DNA from: Tenrec ecaudatus
Taxonomy: Eukaryota > Chordata > Mammalia > Afrosoricida > Tenrecidae
Length of the DNA stretch: 64,000 nt
NCBI RefSeq assembly: GCF_050624435.1
Contig: NC_134546.1
Location: 9,819,001 to 9,883,000 of the forward strand
Reading direction: 5' to 3'
Shown: positions 46,201-56,157 of the stretch, piece after piece
How positions within the stretch are numbered: position 1 is the stretch's first letter
Layout: every line of letters begins with the position of its first letter
Position numbers and translations under genes: made by a program
The notes under the pieces: model-generated
The model's input: the letters and a program-made list of their open reading frames with translations, nothing else
What the model was told of the DNA's origin: nothing
The model's database searches: none

Positions 46201-49200
46201 CATGCTTCAAAAGATTGACTTGCCTGCCTGTGAAAATAGTTTGCCCAAAGGTACACAAACTGCTGAGGTGGAATTAGCAGCCGTTCATCAGTTGACCACA
46301 GCCCCTTCACTCAGGACTGATAGACTTGCACATCTTTTTAGTCCCTAAAACTGACGACATTCGTCTTTCTTTTTTTAGGGGGGCACTCATCTTTTCTAAC
46401 CATTTATCTACCTAACTTTCTGAGAGGTTAAACCTTTCAAGATTAATATTTATTGTATCCCATTTTCTTTTTAGCAAAGTAGCATCTGTTGGTTTTTTAT
46501 TGTTTGCTGTTTTCCTTGTCACCTTACCATCACTCATGCAGCAAATATTTGCTGAGCAGTGTGTCCGAGTCCAAATTTGAGGCAAAGGGATATTACTTTC
46601 CAAGGAATTTCACAGTCTAGTGGAGATGAAACAAAAACACTGAAACCAAACTCAGTACCATCCAGTGAATGCCAACTCGTAGCAACCCTGTAAGAACAGT
46701 AGAAGTGTCCTGTGGGTAAAACCGTAGAACGCTGCCTTCCCCCTGCTGAGTACTGGTAGTTTCAAACTGCTGATCAACCCTATATGTAACCACCAGACCA
46801 CCAGGGCTTTTATGGTAAACCACTGTCTATCAGGGTCTTTTGAAGATAGTCACAGTCTGTGCTACAGGGAACCTATGGGTCTCGTGCTTTCTATGCTTCA
46901 GCCCTTAAAACTACCCTGCTTTTAGATATTACTATTAATATTAGCTATCACATTAATTAAAACAGCTAAATTGAAGAATAATTGCTTTGGTAAAACTACT
47001 TCAATGTGCATAGAAACTCACTGTTAAATTCGTCCTACCCGTAAAGGATTCTATTCAGCAGATGAGAAGGTGGGTGACAGAATAGGAGTTATAAGACATT
47101 AGTGGCTGGCTGCCAGAGAAGCCCTGGTGGTTAGGTAAGCACTGGACTGCTTACAAAAAGATTGGCAGTTCAAACCCACCAGCCACTCCCCAGGAGAAAA
47201 ATGAGGCTATCTGCTCCTGTAAAGATTACAGCTTAGAAGCCCTGTCTAGGGTCACTGTGAGTCAGATTCAGCTCAGTTGCCTTACGTTTGGGTTTTACGT
47301 GTCCTCCAGGATTTGCTCTGTAATAAACTATCACCACATAATGTTCATTAGCAACTTCCTTGGTTCTATTTTAGTGGTAAAATATTCCCCCGTAATGTGG
47401 ACAAGATTATGTAAGCAAATTCAGGATAGCATTTTTAGCTCCCTGAGTTAAGTAACACACCTAAATCTGCAGCCAAAGTTTGCATCATCCAAAAGAAGTT
47501 CTGTTGATTTGTGCGTGCTTTCTTCCCTGGGACAAGGCGATGAGAAAGCTTTCTGCTGAGCTACATGCTAAAGAGACTTTAAAAATGTTCACGAATGTTA
47601 ACATGTGGTTGTCTTCTTAGGGAAAAATCCCAAATATCTCTGGGTAGAAGAGTAATCTGTAATAAGATGTTGGAGTCCATGGGTGACACAGTTAAGTACT
47701 CCGCTTCTAACTGAAAAGTTGGTGGTTCAGCTATACCTCGACACAAAGCACAGGAAAGGCCTGGCAAAGCACTTCTCCCAAAATCAATCCCTGAAACCTC
47801 AGTGGAGCTCAGCTCTACTGGACACATGCGGGCTCACCAGAAACCTGCATCCACTCAGCAAGGGCTTATTCGTTCTCCTTGTGGTGTTAAAATGTTACTG
47901 GCATTCTTTCATTGCAGTCGGAACCAATCAGAGTGCTGGTGACTGGAGCGGCGGGTCAGATTGCATACTCCCTGCTGTACAGCATTGGAAATGGCGCGGT
48001 TTTTGGTAAAGACCAGGTAGGAGCAACTATCTGTAATTCCTTTGTTATTAGAGGGAGAATTAGAATTGCAAACACGTTACAAAAACGGCAATGGAATGGC
48101 TAATCTCAATAAATGTAATAGGCAAATTGCCCTCAGTAGAAGCTGGCAAAGCCTTTGTGTGCACCCCACAAGGCCTTGAAAACGCGTTGCAAAGCAGAAC
48201 TATTCCACTGACTGGTTCAGTTTACTTGGTACATCGGACAGGGGTGTCAGAGGGAGTTCTCATTAGAGGCGGGGCTGTTCGGTGGGATAGAGAGTTACTG
48301 CATTAGTGCTAACTTCGTAAAGCATGGTCTTAAGCCTCAGATTGCCCCAAACAGGCAATTCTGCTTTCTGATAGGAAGCAGGCACCCACCCTCCTGGCCC
48401 AATTCAGTAGCTGTGATTGCTGTGCATGGACATGACGGTCTACAGTTTTTCTATATATATTTATTTGTTCACTTATGCTCTTTCCTCATTCTGGACACTT
48501 AGCTTTTCATGAGCTGAAGCCAGATAGGCAGCTATTGGCATCTAGAGCAAGCTGGGGCATGCTGCTTGAATTTGATGTTTTCCCCCATGACTGCCTTCAG
48601 GTTTCCGTGTGGCTGGTTTCTCGCACTGTGCCTGCCAGCATGCCATCGCTGGTTGGCTGCCATTCCTCCCCCTGGGAGGTGCTGTGCTGGATGCATGGGC
48701 CCTTCAGTAGTCACGCACAGTACTTACTGTGGATCACCACTGGAACTGTACATACAGTTGGAAACATACACAATAAACAAAAACTCTGTGACTCAGTGGC
48801 GTAGCCTACACTGACAGGTGCTGTCCTTGCTACTTGGCAGCCCCTGATCCTCGTGCTGTTGGATATCCCCCCCATGATGGGGGTCCTGGAGGGTGTCCTG
48901 ATGGAGCTGCAAGACTGTGCACTTCCCCTCCTAAAAGGTGAGTGCCGGGGGGAAGAGGGGGTGGAGGGGGAAGGATCTGACAGTACTTAGCACTTTGTAA
49001 AAACTCGGCTTTTAACATTAGAATGGTTTATCTGCCTCTGACTTAGCGATTTGATAAAATGACTTTGTTTTGGGATTTTTTTTAACTATAACTGATAAGT
49101 TGTTTACCAAGAATATGTAAAGATAAAGGCCAGAATTAGCCAGTGCCAGGCAAACAAACAGCTATACATTTTCCCCCCAAAATACTTGCACACTTGAATT

Positions 49201-52200
49201 TCTGTGTTCAGTATAATATTGAGCAATGTTGGGTGTACTATTGCACAGGAGTTACACCCCTGGAGCTGTCTACATTGAATGCTACATAGTCTGTTCACAT
49301 GGGAGCAGAAGCATCTTTTCCAATGGTGTCTGGAGCTGTAAAACTGCACTGAGGCCAGAAATCGGTCAGCTCCTCTCTGTAGCCTTCCCATTGCGAGGAA
49401 ATGTGAAATCCTTACCCTCTTACACCTCATACTCTGAGAAAGCCCCCTAGAATTCAGCAAAAGCACCTTTGAAAATCAGTGAACTGTTGAACAAATGTTT
49501 TTAATATCATTTGATTGAAAGACTTAATTAAAAGATAAGTCAAGTTACAAATGAATTGGGCTCTTTTTTCTCTGGGTATTGCCTTCATGTGTGGTCTTTA
49601 TCTTTTGATAGAGATTGATTGTAAATGCAATCTGAAAAGTCTGCACAAAGCAATAATATATGTGCACTTCCAAGAGGAGCCATAAAGCTGTTCAATAGAC
49701 AGTCACAAAAATCTCTTATGGACAGCATTTGGTTGTGTAGAAAATGAATACCTTACTCTGCTACGGCTGTCCTGCTGGCTCTTTACCACCACTCTGTCCC
49801 AAGCAGCTTTCTCTTTGTTCCTGTCTCCCACTTACATTTCTTTCTCACTTTGAGTTTTCACCCCCGCTGTCCCTACTGGGCCCAAATTATACTCGGCTTG
49901 ACCTTGGGGGACAGCTGTGACTCTGACAGAGTCAGCAAGTGAAGATGGGTGCCAAGGAGGAGCAAAATAGATTGTTGTTCCCCCAGATGGTGTTTTTGCA
50001 TGTGTCTGTTCAAGTTCCGCTGCCTTAAAACTTTACCACTGAGAAAGCTGGACCCACATCACGGCCTTTCAGTATCCGGGAGAGAGTGCAAGAGATGATA
50101 TATATTCTTTATGCAGAAAGCACGGGGTGTGTGTTTAATGGACTAATACTTACTGCGGTATAGCCCTAAACTCTGAACTGACCTGGGCCATATTACAGCT
50201 TCACGAGCTTTTAGTGACAGCTCGGTCAACTCTATACCTCAGTGTCTTCATCTGCATAATGGAAAGCTTGAGCTTGAAAATGCATATAAATTTCAGCCTT
50301 AATCCCTGACACAAAACTCCTCAGTGAACACTTGTTTTTCATGTGTTACAGCCTTAAAGTAACGGTAATTTAGAGATTAGGTGACTTGGTTGCTATTTTG
50401 TGTGATCTGTGGTAATTAATATGGGTAACAACTATGGCTTGAAGAGTATCACATGCCTTGCATTACATATGATTATGGAAAGATAGCTGTCGAGTTTTTT
50501 GAAATCGTGATCATTATTGAAATACAAAAGCAAAATTAATTTATTGGCATTTCTATTGCTGCGGTGGGTAATACGAAGGGGCTTCCAAAAGTTTGTAGGA
50601 AAAGTCCATGATCAATCTCAATTTTCCACAAGCTTGTATGTATGTGTATAGACTATGTACACCAACATGTAAAAGTTTTTGTTCTTAGACTCCTACAACG
50701 TCTATTAATTTGATAGAAAGGTGAATGCTTGCTACTACCTAGTGGAAGAAGTAATTGGTAGAATCAGTCTGAAATAGCAAACCTCAGGCACAGGTGTTTG
50801 AGTAGCTCTGCTTGTTCTGTGCCCTGCTCCTAGATATCATTACAACTGACAAGGAGGAGGTCGCCTTCAAAGACCTGGATGTGGCCGTTCTCGTGGGCTC
50901 CATGCCAAGAAGGGAGGGCATGGAGAGGAAAGACCTGCTGAAAGCAAATGTGAAAATCTTCAAATCCCAGGGGACAGCCTTGGATAAATATGCAAAGAAG
51001 TCAGTTAAGGTGACCAGCGCTCTACTTTATGGAATGTTTGTTAGTATTTAAAGTTCTGTTTTAGGTGGAAAAGTCACCTACCTTACACCGCCCACCAATC
51101 CCATTCTGCGGACTTCATTTTAAGTAGTTAGCTTTTATTCTCTGGTAATTGCTAACTAGAAAATAATAGAAATGAGTTGAGTATGAGTCTACAGATTGCT
51201 TAGAACAAATTCTAAAGTGGTTTTGGACTCGTAAAACCCAGGCTGCTTAGAATGGTAGTACTGCTTATACGGTAATCCACAGACACTGGCGTCTTCAGGG
51301 GCAGTGGAATGGCATGTCTGCAGCTTACTCTCAAGCGCGCCCACACACACAGAACTAGAGAGGAAAGTAAACAGTCCACGGGAAGGAGATTTAGAAGCCA
51401 GCCCTTTTTAATGTACTTGTAGAGTGTCTGTTGGAAATTACCGTATATACTTGAATATAAGCTATCCCGAATATTGGCTGAGGTACCTCATTTCACCACA
51501 AAAACTGCATTAAAAATGTGCTGGAAAACTCGGCTTATACACAACTACATACGATATTTGAAAATAAGGGTTTTTCTTTTATTTTTGTTTTGGGTTTTTA
51601 AAAAGATTTTCAGGGCCTGAAAGGCGCAATCCATATTCCAATGTCTTTTAGGATTAAAAGACATATATCCCAACGTGCTTTTTCTCCTATAAAGATTGAT
51701 TCAATAGGAAGTTTGGGGCAACAGGGCCCTGATAAACTGTATTTTCACTAATCTGCCAAGTGATTCTTAAGATAGGGCAAACTTAAACACTGTTAACTCA
51801 TTGAGGCAAATCATATCCCTAAAGTAAGTTGCTCAATTAGAACTTTCATCTCTTGCATACCACTGTTAGAAAAGTGAAAATTCCGCAAGTGAATTCAAAG
51901 TCTGAGTTAGACACGCATGTGGCTTATCTTTTGTGACAAGCACACAAATCCTCTCTCTGTCTTGGCATGCAGCAAAATGGCGAGCCGCGGCCCTTCGCTC
52001 GTGGGCATTGCCCCCTGGGAAGCGGCTCCTGTAAGTAATGGTGGCTGAACTAAAGAACCCTTTACTGTCCACAGTCAGGCCAAGAACTAGCAAATCAACC
52101 ACAACTTTGAGTGTACGCTGATAACACTGCACGTTCAGCACGTACGCAAGTAGTTCATGGTTTTAAGTCATATTCTAAGACGGTTTTGTCAATCTGTACA

Positions 52201-55200
52201 CTGGCTATAACTCTTCTGCCCCTCCCCTGCCCCCTAGGTTATCGTTGTGGGCAACCCAGCCAATACCAACTGCCTGACTGCCATGAAGTCAGCCCCATCC
52301 ATCCCCAAGGAGAACTTCAGTTGCTTGACTCGTCTGGATCATAACAGAGCTATGGCTCAAGTAAGAAGAATGCTAATTTCAATCTTTGGGATATTGCACG
52401 CTACAGCCTTTTCTCTCACGTTCAAGAAGCTAATTAAATGTACTTGCTTAATGTTCCCTTCCTCTAGTGGTTAGCACCAGTCATACCACTTGTATGATTT
52501 CCAAGATGGTTTGTAATTTATTTTTGTCAAATGCGGAGAACACTATTGAAACAGGGAGCTGGGCTTTTTCGGTGTGTGTGAAATTCTGCTTCATTTTTCC
52601 CTTTCAAATGTGAATTTTTAACTTTTATATCTTTTTGATACTGTTTCCATGTTTAATATTAAGTAGTTCACTTAAGAGCCAAATATTAATTCCTATAAAT
52701 GTTTCTTACCCCTTGGAGTCTCAGCTAAACATGTCAAGAAGTTAGTTAAGTCGGCCAAGCTCCAAGGGGTAAGAAAAATTGACAACAATCCCAAGGGCCA
52801 TTCAAAGCTCAGAGGCCATGCTGCTCAATCAGGCAAGGTTCCCAGGCTTTCTCAAACTTGAGGTGGTCATGGAACCCTCTGGAGTCGCCACAACGTCCGG
52901 CACCAGCCATACCTTCCTTTCCCCAGTGCTTTGGACCACTGCCCTCATCACTGATGGGTCTGGGAGGCCAGTCCTGTTTCTTAGGAAAGACCTTAATTCC
53001 TTTGAAGAAAAAAGGTACTTTTACTGGAAGATGATGAAAGATCTCAGCTAGAAAAAAAATTTTTTTAATAAATAAACACTTCTTCCTTGACTGGGAATTG
53101 ATTATCTGAGGGGGCCTCAAAAAGTCTGGGAAGGTATTTCTGAAACTGTTCAGCTCTGAGGTGCCGGGAAGGCGAAAAGACTTGACATTTGCTAAGCTGC
53201 TTTTTCCTGAGAGTCCCCGGTGGGATTTTTATTTTGCGTTAAGGACAAAAACATGTCGCAATTTGAAATAAAGCTTCTGTCTAAAGCCTGTTTTAACTTA
53301 CCTAGCTTGCTCTTAAACTTGGCGTGACTGCTCGAGACGTAAAGAATGTCATCATCTGGGGGAACCACTCCTCGACTCAGTATCCAGATGCCAACCATGC
53401 CAAGGTGAAGGTGCAAGGAAAGGAAGTCGGTGTTTACGAAGCGCTGAAAAATGACAGCTGGCTCAAGGGAGACTTTGTCTCGGTAAGAAGACCAGTTGGC
53501 CCCATAACAACACAACATACAGACCTCTCGAGCTGGCCCTCCGCCCCCCACCCCACTGACTGGCGAGGCTCCTCCAGGAGGGCAGGCCTAGAGGTTGCGA
53601 GGGTTCTCTCATAGTGAGCCAGCAGTGGTCTGATCTGACTGACCCGCCTCATCCGTTGTGTGCAAATCCCTAAGGAGTGTCCAAGTGGAACAATGAGCGT
53701 GGGCCCTCGCCCTCGATGATCTTTCCACAGAGATGCATTTCTTGTGTGAAGGGTGGGGTGGTAGACTTCTGGTGTGGGGGTGACTCGTTTTCTCTGGCCA
53801 GTATATTGGGAAGAGGCTAGTGAGGCTGACATTGGGTGATTGCATCATTTTGGAGGGAGCGCATTACTCTGTGGTCACAGCCCTAGCCCCCATCCCCAAA
53901 TCAGCTTGGAATGAAAAATTCTGTCATATCAAGTGATGCTCTGCCTCTGTCTGCCTCACCCCAGACCGTGCAGCAGCGAGGCGCCGCTGTCATCAAAGCT
54001 CGGAAGCTGTCCAGTGCGATGTCAGCGGCGAAAGCCATTGGTGACCACATCAGGGACATCTGGTTTGGAACCCCAGAGGTGAGCACTCGGTGATTGGCAG
54101 AGGCTACTCTCAGGCATGCAGGTTATTCTCACGTTCCATCTCAGCTGCCTACAGCCCAAGAACCGTGGAAAAGCTGCTTATCCCTCTGATCTGTTTCCTC
54201 AGAGCATTGTGGGCTTCATTGTGATAATATATGAAAACCATGTAGCCCAGAGCCTGGCACATGATCGTGGTGACTGTTTTATTCCTAAAAGCCTATGTTG
54301 AGCCACAACTTCTCACAAATAAGTGAGGGTTGTATTTTTCCTGCCTGCTTCACTTGTGGGTTGAAGGTGCAATGGGGTAATAGCCGTGAAATTTCTCCTG
54401 TCCCTGGTGATGTTTCCTTACACCCTTACAAAGGTGTGCACGCACAAGAGTGTCACCAGGTCTAAGTCTGTTAGTTCCGGAGTCATTTGTCCTTGTAAGC
54501 AAGTTGTGGTGCACTGGGAGAATGTCTACTACTGTGGTTTTCAGGGCGAGTTTGTGTCCATGGGAATCATCTCTGATGGAAACTCCTATGGTGTCCCTGA
54601 CGATCTGCTCTACTCATTCCCCGTCGTCATCAAGGTAAGGAGGGGGCTTTGGGCTTTTTCTCCCTTATAGAAAAGTAGTTACATGTTTTTCTTAAGGAAG
54701 CTGGTGTAACTTAGCCTAGCAGGTGGTCCCTTGGCTAAATTAGGTATGTGCCTGAGCTTCAGGTGTATGTGGAAGACAGGTTTCTCAGCTTTGCAATTAT
54801 GTGACGTGCAATTACAGGTGACTAAAATGCTGAAATTAACCTGGAAAGCAAGCTTCACTTCTTCCCCGTAAAGCTCCAAACCAAACCGAATGCATTGCCA
54901 TCTAGTCCATGCCGACACATAGCGACCCTTGAGGGCAGGGTAGAACTGCCCTGTGAGTTTCTGAAACTAACAGCTTATGGGAGTAGAAAGCCCCGTTGCC
55001 CCTAGTCCCCCCTGCCCCACACAGTTGCTTTTAGTACTTTTATTTCTGAATGAAGCTGTGGATTTAAGTACTGTCTCTTTATTATACCTGTGAAATAGTT
55101 ATTTTGCTCACCAATTAAAACCTTATTTAATGGCTTTTCCTAGATTCAGCGTGCTCTATGTTCAAGCGTTGAGTGTTTTTCACTTATCCATTAAGTTAAT

Positions 55201-55452
55201 TAAGGTTTGGATATGAATTCTGCTTCAGATAAACCTAGATTTTACTACCATTTAAGTTGCACCCTACTGGGCATTCACCTCTAGTTTAATTGTAAATGGC
55301 TCTATTTGCGTTTATTTTTTAAACAGAATAAGACCTGGAAGATTGTTGAGGGTCTCCATATCAATGACTTCTCACGTGAGAAGATGGATCTTACTGCAAA
55401 GGAACTGACAGAAGAAAAAGAAAGTGCTTTTGAATTTCTTGCCACTGCCTGA
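43275..55452 (+). CDS. MDH1: MDH1, cytosolic malate dehydrogenase (9 coding exons)
   Basis: Interconverts malate and oxaloacetate with NAD(H) in the cytosol, as half of the malate-aspartate shuttle. Coding exons: 43275-43277, 47918-48016, 48841-48937, 50834-51009, 52238-52360, 53306-53482, 53965-54078, 54545-54634, 55327-55452. They join to exactly 334 codons, the family length. All introns are GT-AG. The dinucleotide-binding loop (TGAAGQIA, residues 10-17), the substrate arginines R92 and R98 in [10 protein letters not shown]131 in GNPANTN, D159 and R162 in LDHNRA, and the catalytic H187 in WGNHSS are all present. Compared with the human protein as I know it, differences include M141 for Ser, M164 for Lys and G251 for Cys. 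The start ATG is the last codon of exon 1, as in human; an in-frame ATG lies seven codons upstream. The gene shows every sign of being active. Confidence 0.98.
44440..44590 (+). repeat. AfroSINE fragment, plus strand
   Basis: AATTGGCAGTTCAAACTCAT, AAGAAAGATGGGGCTGTTTG and the tail GATGGCAATGGTTTTGG. Confidence 0.75.
44718..44764 (+). mobile_element. Internally deleted LTR copy, 47 bp
   Basis: TGTCCTGAACAATGAGGCCC matches the LTR start TGTCCGGAGCCATGAGGCCC with three changes. It continues CATTACTTGGAATTTATT and then jumps to GGGACC, the LTR end. So only about the first 40 and last 6 bases of an LTR remain, directly joined to the complete LTR that follows. Confidence 0.8.
44765..45351 (+). mobile_element. 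LTR (587 bp), same family as 33865-34346
   Basis: Begins TGTCCGGAGCCATGAGGCCC and ends GGTTGGGACA. TATA-like CCCATATAAGC is at about 45218 and AATAAA at about 45243. The middle is longer than in the 33865 copy. ATTTTC (44712-44717) and ATTTTA (45352-45357) bracket the deleted and complete copies together, a 6-bp duplication with one mismatch. It lies in MDH1 intron 1 in the sense direction and has no viral genes. Confidence 0.9.
45358..46640. other. Intron 1 stretch without recognised features
   Basis: No exon, RNA gene or repeat identified. Confidence 0.4.
46647..46815 (-). repeat. AfroSINE, minus strand
   Basis: GTGAATGCCAACTCGTAGCA, CTGTGGGTAAAACCGTAGAA, TTTCAAACTGCTGATCAACC and CCAGACCACCAGGGCTTT. 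Confidence 0.87.
47118..47300 (+). repeat. AfroSINE, plus strand
   Basis: AGAAGCCCTGGTGGTTAGGT, TTGGCAGTTCAAACCCACCA, GAGAAAAATGAGGCTATCTG and GGTCACTGTGAGTCAGATTC. Confidence 0.9.
47668..47865 (+). repeat. AfroSINE, older subfamily, next to MDH1 exon 2
   Basis: The head reads GGGTGACACAGTTAAGTACT and AAGTTGGTGGTTCAGCTATA. The body is AGGAAAGGCCTGGCAAAGCA and AATCAATCCCTGAAACCTCA, unlike the common GGAGAAAGATG body here. It ends about 50 bases before the exon 2 acceptor. Confidence 0.65.
47918..48016 (+). CDS. MDH1: MDH1 coding exon 2
   Basis: Acceptor CATTGCAG, donor GTAGGAG. 33 codons, [20 protein letters not shown] to GKDQ. Contains the NAD-binding GxxGxxG-type loop. Confidence 0.97.
48017..48840 (+). 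other. MDH1: MDH1 intron 2
   Basis: 824 bases, GT-AG. No repeat recognised. Confidence 0.9.
48841..48937 (+). CDS. MDH1: MDH1 coding exon 3
   Basis: Acceptor TACTTGGCAG, donor GTGAGTG. 97 bases in phase 0 to 1: [20 protein letters not shown], then [11 protein letters not shown]. Contains the LLDI segment of the NAD-binding fold; the acidic residue contacts the NAD ribose. Confidence 0.97.
48938..50833 (+). other. MDH1: MDH1 intron 3
   Basis: 1,896 bases, GT-AG. A MITE-like fragment is at 50572-50635; the rest is unassigned. Confidence 0.9.
50572..50635. mobile_element. Palindrome-ended MITE fragment
   Basis: GAAGGGGCTTCCAAAAGTTT at the left, AATTTTCCACAAGCTTGT at the right. Confidence 0.5.
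50834..51009 (+). CDS. MDH1: MDH1 coding exon 4
   Basis: Acceptor CTCCTAG, donor GTGACCAG. Completes D67 and ends at K125. Contains the mobile substrate loop [16 protein letters not shown] with R92 and R98. The donor (AAG, then GTGACC) is weaker than the others in this gene. Confidence 0.96.
51010..52237 (+). other. MDH1: MDH1 intron 4
   Basis: 1,228 bases, GT-AG. A possible MITE lies at 51444-51552. Confidence 0.9.
51444..51552. mobile_element. Possible short inverted-repeat transposon
   Basis: ACCGTATATACTTGAATATA, TATTGGCTGAGGTACC, CACCACAAAAACTG and CGGCTTATACACAACTA resemble a widespread vertebrate mini-transposon whose hallmark is internal TATAAGC / GCTTATA. Class not certain. Confidence 0.4.
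52238..52360 (+). CDS. MDH1: MDH1 coding exon 5
   Basis: Acceptor CCCCCTAG, donor GTAAGAAG. 41 codons, [20 protein letters not shown] to HNRAMAQ. Holds N131, D159 and R162. Confidence 0.97.
52361..53305 (+). other. MDH1: MDH1 intron 5
   Basis: 945 bases, GT-AG. Contains the inverted repeat at 52702-52776. Confidence 0.9.
52702..52776. repeat. Perfect 17-bp inverted repeat with 41-base spacer
   Basis: TTTCTTACCCCTTGGAG at 52702-52718 is exactly complementary to CTCCAAGGGGTAAGAAA at 52760-52776. The transcribed intron would form a 17-bp stem. It could be a small fold-back element or an RNA hairpin; I cannot tell which. Confidence 0.85.
53306..53482 (+). CDS. MDH1: MDH1 coding exon 6
   Basis: Acceptor TTACCTAG, donor GTAAGAAG. 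59 codons. Holds the catalytic H187 in [20 protein letters not shown]. Confidence 0.97.
53483..53964 (+). other. MDH1: MDH1 intron 6
   Basis: 482 bases, GT-AG, no repeat recognised. Confidence 0.9.
53965..54078 (+). CDS. MDH1: MDH1 coding exon 7
   Basis: Acceptor CTCACCCCAG, donor GTGAGCAC. 38 codons, [20 protein letters not shown] to WFGTPE. Residue 251 is Gly where human has Cys. Confidence 0.97.
54079..54544 (+). other. MDH1: MDH1 intron 7
   Basis: 466 bases, GT-AG, no repeat recognised. Confidence 0.9.
54545..54634 (+). CDS. MDH1: MDH1 coding exon 8
   Basis: Acceptor GGTTTTCAG, donor GTAAGGAG. 30 codons, [20 protein letters not shown] to VVIK. Confidence 0.97.
54635..55326 (+). other. 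MDH1: MDH1 intron 8
   Basis: 692 bases, GT-AG. Carries the AfroSINE at 54880-55010. Confidence 0.9.
54880..55010 (-). repeat. AfroSINE fragment, minus strand
   Basis: GAATGCATTGCCATCTAGTC, ACACATAGCGACCCTTGAGG and AGGGTAGAACTGCCCTGTGA. The tRNA-like head is missing. Confidence 0.85.
55327..55452 (+). CDS. MDH1: MDH1 coding exon 9 and stop
   Basis: Acceptor TTTAAACAG. 41 codons, [20 protein letters not shown] to FEFLATA, then TGA at 55450-55452. Confidence 0.97.
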   Translation, partial: NKTWKIVEGLHINDFSREKMDLTAKELTEEKESAFEFLATA

Positions 55453-55512
55453 CTAGACAATCATCATGTTACTAAATGCCCCAAAGCTGAGGAAGCTAAA
55501 TGTCGTCTTTGA
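55450..55512 (+). promoter_or_regulatory. MDH1: Stop-codon readthrough cassette with peroxisomal signal
   Basis: The stop is TGA followed by CTA, the high-readthrough context known in human MDH1. In frame, 19 further codons read LDNHHVTKCPKAEEAKCRL before TGA at 55510-55512. The last three, Cys-Arg-Leu, form a PTS1 peroxisomal import signal. By established knowledge a small share of MDH1 (MDH1x) is made this way and imported into peroxisomes. The extension is one codon longer than the human one as I recall it. Confidence 0.88.
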
Positions 55513-55529
55513 CTGTAGTACCAAGTAAT

Positions 55530-55535
55530 AATAAA
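55530..55535 (+). terminator. MDH1: MDH1 poly-A signal
   Basis: AATAAA, with a likely cleavage site about 15-25 bases downstream. A second AATAAA at 55646-55651 could be an alternative end. Confidence 0.85.
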
Positions 55536-55659
55536 GCTATACTTAAAGTACTTGTAGGGAGAAAAAAAATTCACATTTTAGGGATCACGTGTTCTTGACA
55601 CAGATTTGTGACCGTTTATCATCATGGTATCAGTGTTGCATTCTAAATAAAAATATATA

Positions 55660-56157
55660 TTCAAATGAAAATGACTCAGACTCTACCTAGTATTTCTGAC
55701 TATTTTCCCATCAGAAAACAAAATAACACACGTCCAAACTTAACTAAGGAGTTGGTTTGGTTTGGTTTTTACTTTTTTTTTTCTCTTCAGACAAACATAA
55801 AAGTTCTGTAATACTATATGGAGTACCATAAATTGAAAGAAAAAAAGAATGAGATATTTTATATTTTCCAATGAAGACCCTCAAAACGGCATTTTTTTTC
55901 TTCACATGAAATGGCTTAGGAAGGCCACTAAAGCCATCACTGAGCAGTAGTCACGGTGTCAAGGCTACGTGTACTTTAATCTTTGGCTACCATATATCTG
56001 CCTCTTGGTGAACACACACAGCCTAAGTGGAAAGACAAGGCAGTCTCTAGAAAACGTTGGGCTATACGTCTGTAGTGGCATTAATCTAAGCCCTAAGACA
56101 AAAGAAGGAAGACAATACAAGGACGCCGTTGGAGGACTTGTCTATCCCACAACAAAG
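55660..56157. other. Intergenic, no feature recognised
   Basis: Sequence between the MDH1 end and the recognisable part of the SMS retrocopy. Some of it may be decayed 3' part of that retrocopy, but I cannot align it. Confidence 0.4.

Larger units (their letters stand above)
43278..47917 (+). other. MDH1: MDH1 intron 1
   Basis: A 4.6-kb GT-AG intron. It holds a plus-strand AfroSINE (44440-44590), an LTR with a deleted partner (44718-45351) and three more AfroSINEs (46647, 47118, 47668). The stretch 45358-46640 has no recognised feature. I looked for the alternative first exon of the longer human MDH1 isoform and did not find it. Confidence 0.9.

Noticed and set aside
43278..47917. Alternative MDH1 first coding exon of the longer human isoform
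   Set aside because: No matching sequence with a splice donor was visible in intron 1.
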